Assembly: GCF_022376445.1 (NCBI RefSeq)
Contig: NW_025955092.1
Span: 1 to 64,000, forward strand
From: Fomitopsis serialis
Lineage: Eukaryota; Basidiomycota; Agaricomycetes; Polyporales; Fomitopsidaceae
Direction of reading: 5' to 3'
DNA length: 64,000 bases
The position numbers were made by a program, and so were the translations under genes. This document shows, piece by piece, positions 11,768 through 22,865 of this stretch. Each line of letters begins with the position of its first letter. The first letter of the stretch is position 1. Under the pieces are notes generated by a model. That model was not told the DNA's origin, did no database searches, and saw only the letters and a program-made list of their open reading frames with translations.

Positions 11768-14700
11768 CCCTGCGCCGCCGCCCCACGCCCCTCCTTCTCG
11801 TCCACCTTCGAGTGCCCGTATACCCGCATCACGGCACGGATCCTCGCATCGCTTCCTGCATTGAAGCCGCCTCGGCGCCATATTGACTATGCGTAGATTC
11901 GCATAATAGTCTACCGTACACGTCATTAACCTGTCTATTCTTAGTCAGTCTCTGTATCTCTACCCTGTCCTGCTATAATCAGCTGAGAGCTTGTTACTGC
12001 GTTACCACACTTGTACATTCTGTAATAGTACCGAAGCGTATACGCCTTCTATTCAGGTTATTGTCGACGTAACTGGCCGGCGTGTGCTCCTGCCTCGCAA
12101 ATTACCTGCTCGGCTCCCCTTCTGAACCGATATCGATGACGGTGCGTGTCGTCGATAGCTTCGCTGACCCACGAAGGGGGAAAAATTCCTGCGTAGACAC
12201 CTGCTCGCTGCGCCGTCCGCAAGGCGAGCGCGACGGGGATCATTTTTCGAATTCGAAGGCAAGGGGGCCCTTCAGCGGCCTGTGAAGTCTCCCCCGAAAA
12301 CAGAATAAAGCAATAGACTACATGCGCACCGACGCGGCGCGGCTGCTCAGTTGTGTTCTGAGGACTTCTGGCGGCTCCTGTCGCGCTAGACGTGCCCCCA
12401 CGACCGCTTGTACGCCGTCTCCTTTCCACGCCGACAGCTCAAACCGGGAGCCGCACCTCGCCATATATACGTCTAAGTATATACGTACGCGCGTGTCGTC
12501 GGTCGCAGGCGAGCGTGTGCGTCGCAATATTCATCACCGTCTGAGCTGAGAGCTCGGAGGGTTGCTATACGGTCCTTCTGCGCGTCAAGGGGCATTCTGC
12601 ACCCGTCCTGAAATGCAGGCACCCCCACGAAGCCACGACCAGGAGACACCGTTTCATGTTGGCTGCCCACCTGGCCATCGATCCGACCGCCGGTGCGTGG
12701 CTATCAGCAAATTTCGCCCACAAAATGCGGGCTTTCCCATGGCTAGCACGACGCTGGCGGGCTAGCGCGAAAGGGGTGTGTTGGCGTGTCTGCCGTTGGG
12801 TGTGCACCAGGACCCGCCAGCGCACTCTCCCATGTACGGGCATTCAGTTGGGTATCCGGGCGCGTCCGGGGCGCGTCTGGCCCACCGTTTTCTCTCAGAC
12901 GGGCCTCGCAGGACGCTGCAGAGGGCCTGCCGAGCCCACTGGATCGAGTGATCAGAGGGGCGATCCCTGTCGACGTTCTCACCGTTCATGATCGTCTCCG
13001 TTGCTGCATCCGGCGCGTCTTCCCCAGAGCTGCCGTCCAATTGCAATGATCCATCGCTGCTCGCGGTCGTCACATCTGTCCCGCAATTGCGGCTGAACCT
13101 TGCTCGCCCTGACGCAGCGCCGCGTCACGATCGTCTGTACACGCTGCACAGGATATGGGTGGGACGTGCGAGGGCGAGCGGGGTAAGTTAGATGCTGTTA
13201 GAGCGTACTTTCGATGGACTTCTCTGCGCCGCCGCTACGCTTCGCCTGGGCGTTCCCTTACGGGGGCAGAGCAGACTGAGCGTGAGTGTGTTTCGATGCA
13301 GCGGGCTGCAGAGCCAACTTGCAAGGCATTCGATCAGTCCGATTGTGCACCTCCGAGCCTCCGATTCCGAGGTGCTGGCCGAGTTGGTTCTAGCAGCGGA
13401 TAGCCTCCAGACTTGCCTTTTGGGGTAAAATTCAACAACCAGCTCCGTGTTGCTGATGATCTTGTGATCGCGTCAGGCGGGAGGCCTCTCCAACTCTCCC
13501 ACCGCCCTGGCGAAAGCGTTCTTGCTTTTGTTCCTCACCGCGCGTCGCTGACGGCGCGTAGGCATAGACGACGGGAAAATCGATCCCAACGACGTAACGA
13601 GCGTACGTCCCAGACCGTCTGTCCAGGGGCGTTCGGAATCGGTCCGGGGCTCTTCTCAGGGCACTCATCTCCCTCTCCTACGACAACTGCACAGCGGTGC
13701 TCCGCAGGCGGATTCGTGCATCGATACTTGATCGTGCGTGTACGCGTGCACTAGATATAGGCACGTATTTCTGCACTCGTTCACAGACGGCGGCTCTACT
13801 GCCGCCGAATGCGTCCAATATTACAGGTCTTCACGCGCGAAGAGCGGTTTATGAACGCTGTGTACGCCGAGCACGACGTCAACGCGTCTACGCTCGAAGA
13901 TGTCTCGCACGGGAGGCCGGTGCGCTGGCAGGTCGCCTGGCGCGCTAGTGCGTCGTGCCACTCGCCCCCACGTCCCACTCATTTCCGTTGTGGAGCGTGG
14001 ACGTCCTTCTTTCATTTTGACTGACGGCAGTCGAGGAGACTCAAGCGTCCGACGCGGGGAAGCCGCCACCCGCGATTGAACGCGCCTTCGCCCGCGCACC
14101 TCTGTGCTCTGGCGCCTTCTCTCGTACTAGTAGGCGGTGCAGTGCGGGAACGACAGACACGGTGTCGGTCTGCCCATCCGACCCGGAACATGCAGTCAGA
14201 TCCTGGTGAGTGCCATCTTTCGGCCGTAACGGTGCGTAGAGTTTGTTCTGTGTGGCAGAAGCTGTCTTCCCAGATGTCGGATGTGCCCTCCGTGATTCCG
14301 CATTGCCATTTCGCTATTCGGATCCTTTCCCGCTGTCCAGCAGCTGTCAGTACTTCAGTGGTCACATAGACACGGAAGGGCATCTCAAAGGCTGCATTGC
14401 GCAAGTCACATCCAAAGATTGGCAGGCGAGGGGATGGTCGTTGTGGGAGAAGCCGCCGGCACGGAGGATGCAATTCAAATTGGAACAATGCACCCAACTG
14501 GTGGTCACCCGCAGACTGGACAAGGCACGTCGTGCAGCCTGGGCCCGGCCGATTCTGGGACTCTTGACAGTGCGGGAGCTCCGTGCTCTCACCGTCGCAT
14601 CTGTGTCTGCATTGTGCGGAAATTGCTGTACGTGTTTTTATCGCTCCGTAGCAAGGGAAGACGACTGGCCGTACGTTCATCTGTTACAAGGAGGTATGAA

Positions 14701-17586
14701 GTGGTCCGTATCCAGCTCCAGTGTTGACTCGGGCCGGTGACGTTAACCGCCTCCCGTCAGTCTTACACCCTCAGGGTGCAGTGTCGTTTGCCTCACGCCG
14801 ATCTTCACACCGAATGCCTCGCCGTTGCGCCTTCGCCGCCGGGGACGAGCTCAGCGCATGGCATGACGAAAGGCCCCAGTAAAGCCAAAAGGACTTTGCA
14901 CCGCGGAAGAAGGACCAGCGTCCGAGCAGTGTGGGAGCCATCGAAGACAGCGTTCCCTCGTCTGCCCGGACTCCCCGTCGCCCCGCCACCTTTTGCGGCG
15001 ACGGAGGTCACGGATGGGGCAGAAGAGTCGCGCGGGTGGTGTTGAAATGATACTCCGTGGGACGGTACCGCGACTCAAAGTTAGATCGTGAGCGCCACTG
15101 CGTTATTCTTGACTGGGAGGCGTTCGTGGAGACACTACGCACGATGAAGCGTCGGAGCTGCCCTCATATGGTGCGTGGGCGTAAGGCGCTACTGTGCGGT
15201 GCGGCTGACGGTGCGAACTGTGTAAGCTTCGCGGGTGGGCATGCACAATCTATCGGTAGCGTACCCTTAGACACAGGAAGGCCCTGGACGTGAGCACTCG
15301 GAACCGCTTTACTCACGACGCCGTACGATAATCAGGCAGACCGGCCTCGAGAGCGCATCGAGAGCGGCCGTCGCCCGTCTCGATGTCCTCCTCTGCTCCA
15401 TTATTCACACAAATATCTGGCTCTCTGATCAGCTGGTCGGATATTTGTCCACCACGACAGCGACGACGTACCCACGACGATCAAGGACAGGATGCCACCA
15501 GGCGATGTTCGCATCCTCCTGTCGCTTGGAAACCCTGCCAGCAACCGTTTCCTGAGAGTATCAGACTCTCGGCTGGCCCTTCCGCGCGCGGTGGCTTCGC
15601 GCCTCCCAGACTACAGAGATCACAGGCACCACCAAGGCTGTCGGTACCGCGGGGACACCGGACTCATCGCAACCAGGGCATGGGAGCAAGGGTCATACCA
15701 ACGACCCGCGGACGCTCTGCTCGTGCTGGGCTGTGAGAACGCGCCGTATTGTCGTCGTTAGCAAGCGCCCAACGCACGATTCGACCGAGCCCGAACGGAG
15801 TGGACTCGACGTAGTCATACGAGCGCCTTGCTGTATGCGTGTAAGCTTGCACCGAGGGAATTTGCATGTTGGCGGCAGTGCTGCGCGCTCGCTGCGAGTA
15901 TGGGAGCGAGTGGACTGTATGGCGGTGCATCCAGCGCTGACTGGGGCCGGAGCTCGGGCTGCATGGCATGAGCTGTCAGGCAGTGGGAAGGTGAGGGCGT
16001 CAGAGCAGACGTACCGGCTTGGGCGTTCGTTCGAACTAAGGCGGAGTGGAGTTGGTTCCGTGTGCGAGGGGCCGCGGGCGGTGCTACCGATGTGCGCAAG
16101 TGAGACGCAGATGCTGAGTGGATGGGAGCAGGGGAGCGGGGATAGTCTAGCGCACATTGACACAGGAGAAGAGAAGTTCGATTCTCAGTCAGAGGCAGCT
16201 TCACTGTGTTGCAAGAGCCAGCTGACTTGACGGCGACATCATAGTCGACGACATACTTAAAATCTTTCGCAAGCTCACCCAATGTTGAGCCAGAGACTCG
16301 TGTGTGGTTCTCGTCGGCACGGCTGCTCTCCAATAAGCTTTCTTGGGTTGCGCAGCATTCGGACGGAACCTAGAAAAGAATCAAATGTGCCTAGATTGTC
16401 TGCAGCAAGGCGCTGTGAGCCTGTTCACCAGATGGTTCGGGCGACTAACCCTCTGTACACCGATTCCTCCCGCGCGGTCAGCAACTTCTTCGTCAACTTC
16501 ATAGCAGACTGTTCAGTGTTCGCCTTCGGTTCCCATACTAGCGTTGCATTTGAGCAAGATTGCGTCCGTCGTGATGTCATGACATACAAGTTTCATGTTC
16601 CTGGAAAATCGAATGGCATGCACTGCCAGTGAGCGCCGAAGCATGAAATGTATTGCACACATCGTTCACCAGCAAGACTTCGTGAAGTGTGACCAATCTC
16701 AAAATGGAGGGTCAGCGCACGCTGCGCCGTCTGAAGCTCCGGAAAGCACTGCAGTGTCCTCGGCCGTTTCTGAAACTGGCTCGCGACATGAGTTAGCTTC
16801 CAGGAATCTTCAAGTAGGAAGCTCACCGAGTTCATGGTGACTGAGCTGAGGAACAATATTTCATAGAGCTCAGAAGATTTGGGCCCCATCGACATCGCCC
16901 AACTCAGACTGGCCAGCTACCCGAGCTGAGAGCCTGAGACATGCACCCGGGATCCTGCAGAGCAAACATTAATATGCCGAGTGCCTGCGACCCAAGCCTT
17001 GCGTCTGAGCCACATATGGACGTTTGGTACAATGAATCGATGATAGCTCTGAGTCACTGTGCGTATTTGCAGGATAAATGGCCTGGGTCTCGGTGAGCAG
17101 AAAATCGACACGGGCGGCTATGGCCGACGATGGGGTACCGCACCAGTCGACAGTAACCCGTCCTGTCAGGTCACGGTCGCGTGCCGTGCCGCGCTGCATG
17201 GTCCCTATAAAGTCCTACGCGTCGAACGCGACTGAAGTACGGACGTTCTGGTTCAAACCCACTCGCTACGACGACACGCTGACTCGCAGATGGGAGCCAT
17301 AACGGCGTTTACCACGCCTCATATCCGCCCTGCGCACACTGAAGCGTGCATCTGGCTAGAAGACCTCGGAAGGCGAAGAAAACACGGAGAACAGGCTTCA
17401 TTGCCAGTGGAGGAGGATGTCGTGGTGCTCGCGATGTACGCGACGTTGTCTGGCCAGGCTCGCTTGTTGGCAGGTCACGCGTGGCCGCCGTGCGGAGGCA
17501 TTCGGATGCCTTATCCAGGTCCTAGACTACTAATGGCGTGCTAAGCTGGCAACCGTCCTCCCCTCTGCCTCGCTCTTGCAACCACC
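11768..17586. other. 5.8-kb gene-poor stretch
   Basis: I find no gene I can defend here. Both strands contain only overlapping chance frames without splice-linked conserved blocks; the longest, at 14012-14680 on the minus strand, has no recognisable motif. GC content is moderate to high. A CTATAAAG at about 17204-17211 could be a TATA box far upstream of the metal ATPase, but the 375-bp distance to the ATG makes this weak. No tRNA, rRNA or terminal inverted repeats were recognised. Diverged transposon remnants cannot be excluded by eye. Confidence 0.45.
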
Positions 17587-20500
17587 ATGTCCGACGCCTG
17601 CTGCGACGCTGAGGGCCACTGCCACGGGCTCACGAGCACCATGGAGCATTCTGAAGACCACAGGCACGCTATAGAGGCCACAGGGCAGACCTCGCCGAGC
17701 CGCTCTCAAGAGGACGACTCGAAGTGTTGCGAAGACAATGAATGCAAATGCGACGGTCAGTCTGCTCCACCGCTCTCAAAAAAACATCCATATGCTCATC
17801 GCTTGGAATCAGATGGCTGTCTCGAAGAGCTGGCGCGAGCTATGTGCGCGGACGACGCTGCACACCTTCACGATCACAAGGAGAGAGACGTCGATAAGGA
17901 CAGTCTTAGCGCTTGCAGTACATGCGTTGGCGACGAGTCCTGCGCCGATGTCGACGCAACTGCTGTCGCGCCCCCTACAAGGCCGTGCACGCATATCGGG
18001 CTCAGGAAGCGGAAGTCTCCCCGCGACGATGCCAATCCCGAGGCTGCCCCTTTCCCGCCCGAGGCCTGTGGTCAGCACAGGTCCTTCGCTCGCAACCGCT
18101 ACCAACAGACCCTCGCCGCGTTCGGCTGTGTTTGCAAGGCGATGCTATCATTTGGCCTGCAGTCGTGCTGCACGACCATGAATGCCACGAAGGGACGTGC
18201 GACGGCTCGAAGCATCCGGGCCAGTACTAGCAGAAGGTCGCTCATTCCCTCGACGAAGAGTCAACTTTCCGTCGATTCCTGCTGCAAGGGCGGCGGGTGT
18301 TGTGATGGAGGGAGCGCAGCGACCAGTCACTGTCACGACCATGCTTCCGTTGTTAGATCAGTGCGTCGTTCCGTCGACTCTTGTCGCAGCGGGGCGAAGG
18401 ACTCGTGCTGCGGTGGCTGCCAGGACTCGTGCTGCGGGGGCGGTAGTGATGCTCACTCCCACACCTCTGTCAAGGATGGGTGCTGCTCCGATGGCTGTAA
18501 CGAGAAATCTGGCGCGTATGGAATTGGTGACGAGCTGGGCACGCTCGAGAAGGGAATCAGCGTATCTAACGAACGCGCCGTCCTCGCCGTTCGAGGTATG
18601 ACTTGCTCGGGCTGCGAGAACAAACTCATCCGCGTCCTCAGGGCCCTTCCTACGGTGCGCAATGTCAAGACTAGCCTGGTGCTCTGTCGCGCCGAGTTCG
18701 ACTTCGACGACGGAGCTACGAGCCTGCAGACCCTAGTCCAGACTATCGAACAACGCACTGGCTTTTCGGTCGAGACCATCAACGCTGGCAAGACGTGCAC
18801 GCTTATGTTGCGGGTGGAACGAGGGAAGTGCGACGGCTTCCTTTCCATCCCTCCTCCAAAGGGCGTAGACAAAGTAGCCCGCCTCGATAAAGACACTATG
18901 GTTGTCTCCTACGATCCAAGAATCATTGGCGCCAGACAAGTTATCCTGGATTACGCTGCCTTTTCGCCCTCCCTGGCACCGGAGCCACGCGATCCAGCGA
19001 TGATGGCTGGCCTCAGGCACATCCGCACACTCACCCTCCGCACCGTCGCGTCCGCGGTTCTGACGATACCGGTACTCGTGATGGCCTGGGCGCCGCTCCC
19101 CTCGCATCCTCGCGCCTACAATGTCGCCTCCCTCGTACTTGCGACGCTCGTCCAGACGCTCATCACCGGCCCGATCTATGTCAGCGCGTTCAAGAGCCTG
19201 TTCTTCGCGCGCGTAGTCGAGACCGACCTGCTAGTCGTCCTGAGCACGTCCGCGGCGTACGTGTATTCAGTCGTGGCGTGCGCGTTCGAGTTCGCTGGCC
19301 GCCCGCTTGCATCTGGGGGCTTCTTCGAGACTAGCACCCTCCTCGTGACGCTCATTGTCCTCGGTCAGCTCGTGAGCGCGTACGCGCGCCAGCGTGCGAT
19401 GGAAACGATCTCGATCCGGACGATGCAGCAAGGCCTTGCGAAGATCGTGCGCTCGGACGGGTCGGAGGAAGACGTGGATGCGCGGCTGCTTCAGTACGGC
19501 GACGTGTTTAAGGTCGACCCTGACTCGATGGTCATCACAGATGGCGTTGTATTCGCCGGCCAGAGCGAGATCGACGAGTCCATGATGACCGGGGAGTCAA
19601 AACCGGTTGCGAAAGCTGTTGGGAGTACTGTCATCGCCGGTACTGTCAATGGCCCGAGCACCCTGCTTGTCACCGTCTCGCGGCTACCGGGCGAGAACAC
19701 CATCAGCGAGATTGCGGAGATGGTTGACGACGCCAGGTTCTCCCGCGCGAAGGTGCAGGCTATCGTCGACCGCGTCGTCGGGTGGTTCGTCCCCGTCATC
19801 GTGGCCGCAGCAGTCGTCACATTCGTCGTCTGGCTTGCGGTCGGTCGCACAACACAGAAACGGACCGGTGGGGATGCGGCCGCCTCAGCATTGACGTACG
19901 CTATCGCCGTGCTTGCGGTGTCGTGCCCATGTGCCATCGGCCTGGCGGTGCCCATGGTCATCCTCATCGCGGGCGGGGTTGCTGCGAAACGGGGGGTGGT
20001 ATTTAAGGCGGCTACGACCATCGAGATAGCTCGCAAAGTCACTCACGCCGTCTTCGACAAGACCGGGACACTCACGCAGGGCAAGCTCAGCGTCGTCACA
20101 AGTGATGCCTGGCCTGTGGAGGAGTTCGATGTCAACGCGGCGATCCTTGTATTGACCAAAGACAGCCGTCACCCTGTGGCACGCGCTGTCTCCGAGTATC
20201 TGAAGGCACACACGGACATCTCGACGACTGTCAAATTGGACCATGTCGAGCTGATCACCGGCAAGGGTATACAGGGCACCTTTTCAGGCAGCTTCCTTCG
20301 AGGCGGCAACCCTCTGTGGTTGGATGTCGAGGAGCACCCCGCGGTCAAGCCAATGCTCCTCCAGGGTCTGACAGCTTTCTGCGTCACCTACAACAGTCGC
20401 CTCGTCGCTGTCTTTGGTCTGGAAGATGCACTCCGTCCCGAGTCGCTCTATGTTCTGGACTCCCTCCGCAAGCGCAATGTCCGTATCTCCATTCTCAGCG

Positions 20501-20997
20501 GAGATCATCGTGCCGCAGTCGAGAAGGTCGCCACTGCTCTGGCAATTCCCAGCGAGAACGTCGCAGCCGGATGCATGCCCGCGGACAAGCAAGCGTACAT
20601 CGCTTCACTCGCATCCAAGGGCGATTGTGTCCTCTTCTGCGGGGACGGTACGAACGACGCCGTTGCTCTGGCGCGTGCTGACATCGGTGTCCACCTACAC
20701 ACCGGCGAGGGCGCTGGCTTCGCTGCATCCTCCGCCGCGGACGTCGTGTTACTTCACCCGTCCCTCACTGGCATCCTGACGCTTCTGCAACTGTCAGACG
20801 CGGTTGCGAGGAGGATTATGCTCAACTTCGGATGGTCGGCGGTGTACAACTTAGTCGCGATCCTGTTCGCTGCTGGTGCCTTCGTGAACGCGAGGCTCCC
20901 GCCGGCTTATGCTGGGCTGGGAGAGATCGTGAGCGTATTACCGGTGGTCTTGGTGGCGCTGCAGCTCAGGTGGTTCAAACCCGACGCTTTGATATGA
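17587..20997 (+). CDS. P1B-type heavy-metal-transporting ATPase, PCA1-like
   Basis: Intronless 1136-aa metal pump. The N-terminal 310 residues are Cys/His-rich, with CC clusters between about 230 and 305 (SCCKGGGCC, DSCCGGCQDSCCGG, DGCCSDGC) and His-rich HCHDH, likely metal-binding. One HMA domain follows with M-T-C-S-G-C at 338-343. Catalytic motifs: TGES at 668-671 (actuator), the transmembrane CPC at 780-782, phosphorylated Asp 824 in DKTGTLTQ, the P1B His-Pro at 862-863 (SRHPVARAV) and GDGTND at 1019-1024. TM7 has Tyr-Asn at 1087-1088. TM8 reads GLGEIVSVLPVV and lacks the M-x2-S-S of classical Cu(I) pumps, as I recall for the fungal PCA1 (Cd/Cu) clade. It therefore probably exports Cd, Cu or a related metal at the plasma membrane; specificity is inference. 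Eight hydrophobic segments are visible. It converges on the EngB gene downstream. Confidence 0.95.
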   Translation: MSDACCDAEGHCHGLTSTMEHSEDHRHAIEATGQTSPSRSQEDDSKCCEDNECKCDGQSAPPLSKKHPYAHRLESDGCLEELARAMCADDAAHLHDHKERDVDKDSLSACSTCVGDESCADVDATAVAPPTRPCTHIGLRKRKSPRDDANPEAAPFPPEACGQHRSFARNRYQQTLAAFGCVCKAMLSFGLQSCCTTMNATKGRATARSIRASTSRRSLIPSTKSQLSVDSCCKGGGCCDGGSAATSHCHDHASVVRSVRRSVDSCRSGAKDSCCGGCQDSCCGGGSDAHSHTSVKDGCCSDGCNEKSGAYGIGDELGTLEKGISVSNERAVLAVRGMTCSGCENKLIRVLRALPTVRNVKTSLVLCRAEFDFDDGATSLQTLVQTIEQRTGFSVETINAGKTCTLMLRVERGKCDGFLSIPPPKGVDKVARLDKDTMVVSYDPRIIGARQVILDYAAFSPSLAPEPRDPAMMAGLRHIRTLTLRTVASAVLTIPVLVMAWAPLPSHPRAYNVASLVLATLVQTLITGPIYVSAFKSLFFARVVETDLLVVLSTSAAYVYSVVACAFEFAGRPLASGGFFETSTLLVTLIVLGQLVSAYARQRAMETISIRTMQQGLAKIVRSDGSEEDVDARLLQYGDVFKVDPDSMVITDGVVFAGQSEIDESMMTGESKPVAKAVGSTVIAGTVNGPSTLLVTVSRLPGENTISEIAEMVDDARFSRAKVQAIVDRVVGWFVPVIVAAAVVTFVVWLAVGRTTQKRTGGDAAASALTYAIAVLAVSCPCAIGLAVPMVILIAGGVAAKRGVVFKAATTIEIARKVTHAVFDKTGTLTQGKLSVVTSDAWPVEEFDVNAAILVLTKDSRHPVARAVSEYLKAHTDISTTVKLDHVELITGKGIQGTFSGSFLRGGNPLWLDVEEHPAVKPMLLQGLTAFCVTYNSRLVAVFGLEDALRPESLYVLDSLRKRNVRISILSGDHRAAVEKVATALAIPSENVAAGCMPADKQAYIASLASKGDCVLFCGDGTNDAVALARADIGVHLHTGEGAGFAASSAADVVLLHPSLTGILTLLQLSDAVARRIMLNFGWSAVYNLVAILFAAGAFVNARLPPAYAGLGEIVSVLPVVLVALQLRWFKPDALI

Positions 20998-21035
20998 CTG
21001 CCTTTTCGTTTTATGACCTAGACTTCGCGTATGTA

Positions 21036-21123
21036 TGATGTACGAGATGTGACGCACTGGTGTACGAGTTCTGACATACTGATGTACGAGATTTGACGCG
21101 CTGATGTACGAGATGTGACGCAC
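21036..21123. repeat. Tandem repeat, four 22-bp units
   Basis: Four consecutive 22-bp units (21036-21057, 21058-21079, 21080-21101, 21102-21123) share the core TGTACGAGnTnTGACnnnC. Units 1 and 4 are identical; unit 2 is the most diverged. The array sits 38 bp after the stop of the metal ATPase, in the gap between two convergent genes, and so probably in or near its 3' UTR. Confidence 0.9.
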
Positions 21124-21513
21124 TTTTGCGATGAGTCGTTGACGATGTTTGTTATTTTTCCTAGACACAGCGTGTCCTGTACTAGACGGATATGTATTTG
21201 TTGACCCATTGACATGTACTACTAACGCAGTCCATGACGGATGTCGACAGACACTGCAGAACGCTTCTGCTAACATTTCAACGTGGCGACAGTCAGAGGG
21301 TGTCGCCACTCGGCCGAAATCTCCTCAACAGGCCCAGCCATTTCGCACATTTTCCTGTGCGCGATTTAGGCTAGGGCCACGCATAGAAGCCTTGCTTCGA
21401 GACTCCGTGTAGCGCGAGACAACCTCCTAGACTGTATGGGAACGAATGGCCGCAGGCCGGGTGGAGACCGTACGGTATAGCTGATTCCAGGAATGGCATG
21501 GTCCAATGTTCTG
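21124..21513. other. Convergent intergenic gap
   Basis: About 390 bp between the 22-bp repeat array and the stop of the leftward EngB-type gene. I see no gene or RNA in it; it should contain both 3' UTRs. Confidence 0.4.
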
Positions 21514-22680
21514 TCAATTGCGAAGTCCAAAGCTGTTCAATCCAAATGCAACACGGCGTGTGGGGTTCGTAGCGAAGGGTTTGCGACTTTTCGTGTAGCG
21601 AAATAAGGTCGTGCTAGGGGCGGTCCTGGAGCGAAATGCTTGCCCCATAGACATACCGCAGGCCTCCGCGATGCTAGTACGCATCTCTTGAATTCCCAGG
21701 TTGCTTCCAAGTCTTGAGCACGTTATAATAGGAGGGGAGGCTGCAGGTAAGGCTTTCTGAATGGCTTCCTGGATCTGCTGAGCCACCTCGTCTCGGTCCC
21801 CTGGCTTGACGAGATCCGCTTTGGTCAGGACCGGCTGGACGCTGAATTTGGGCTTCTCAAAGCTCGCGATGTATTGCAACATGGATTCGTCGGGGGCGCC
21901 TAGACCCTTGCTCGCGTCAATCATCAGAAACACCCGTCGCAGCCTGCGGACTTTATTAAGACTTTCATGTGTGACAAACTCAACAAATCGCGACGTACTG
22001 GGGACGCATAGCCATGAAGAACTTCACAACAGACCCTTGATGCTCGTCATAGCCAGTGGAGTCGACTACGATGAACCTTGCGGGATAGCTTCCGAGAGGT
22101 CTTCCTCTCCCCACGCCATAGAGCATCAGTACTTCGCCGTTGACCTGACATGCAGTGAGTAGAGGAGGCGCAACAACGATGGCGGACAGCAGCACTTACA
22201 TGCGCGGAGCATGTTGGTAAGCTGCTATGATGCACCACAGCCTTCAATAGGGCAGATTTTCCAACCCCGACGTGACCTTCCTCCCAAGGTCGCATGAGTG
22301 CACGGATACCACTGAAGCCTTTGGCACCGTACCGGTAAAAAGAACCTACCGTATCGAAGTGAGCACCATTATCATACCCGATATGCGCGACATACCTCTT
22401 CCTGTTTGTACGTGCGAATGACCCTCGCCTTCTGCTTTGCCTTCATGCGACCGAAGGCAAGGCGTCCTGCGAGGGACTTGTTCGACTGATGCATGAGCAC
22501 TGTGTAAAACTCTCCGCCAGTCATAGTTGACACGTTCCCGCAGCGCTTTGAGTAGGATGCTACGTTGTGGTGTAAATGAGAAACCAGTAAGTACAGGAGG
22601 TGGTCGTTGATAGTAGACCCGCGCCGAGGCCCGACCGGCGACGAGGAGGGAATTCGAGTCGGTCGACGCGTATTGTGCAC
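21514..22680 (-). CDS. EngB-type GTPase, divergent paralogue 1 (probably mitochondrial)
   Basis: Member of the EngB/YihA ribosome-assembly GTPases. Exons on minus: 22680(?)-22396, 22345-22333 (a 13-nt micro-exon), 22276-22200, 22144-21999, 21961-21514; 322 aa. The P-loop is assembled across exons: VLFTG joins HVGVGKSALLKAV (G1, residues 100-107). G3 is VVDSTGY, and G4 is TKAD in VQPVLTKADLVKPG. The helix MIDASKGLGAPDESMLQYI matches the family block after G3. The usual switch I TPGRT is missing; SAHVNGEV stands in its place. A 40-residue basic tail (SRTAPSTTLFRYTKSRKP) is unusual. The N-terminus is uncertain: a second frame with a mitochondrial-like start (MVAVRSADRSARC, ATG at 22759) overlaps, and a missed intron could link it. 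Divergent from the membrane gene, 185 bp away. Confidence 0.75.
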
Positions 22681-22865
22681 GTGCCTTGCCAGTGTGCCAC
22701 CGGCGCGTCGGCGGCGTCGCGCATCGCGCGCTCCGATCAGCGCTCCTGACGGCGACCATTTCCTCCTCCTCCTCCTAGTCTCCTACAATGAGTCCATGAT
22801 CCATGCCTGCTAGCTGCTGCGCCGGTCTTTCTCAATCACCACTCTGAGCTAACATCGCAGCTGTC

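Noticed and set aside
14012..14680. 222-codon minus-strand frame in the gene desert
   Set aside because: No motif; the opposite strand also carries a frame of 165 codons here; no supporting splice structure.
17246..17262. GGTTCAAACC resembling a tRNA B box
   Set aside because: Flanking bases do not form a T-stem and no A box or cloverleaf is found upstream.
18961..19110. Possible intron in the metal ATPase
   Set aside because: The 1136-codon frame is uninterrupted and all family motifs occur in order, so no intron is needed.
19491..20042. 183-codon minus-strand frame inside the metal ATPase
   Set aside because: Pure antisense shadow of the ATPase coding sequence (the complement of its membrane segments gives Thr/Ala-rich text).
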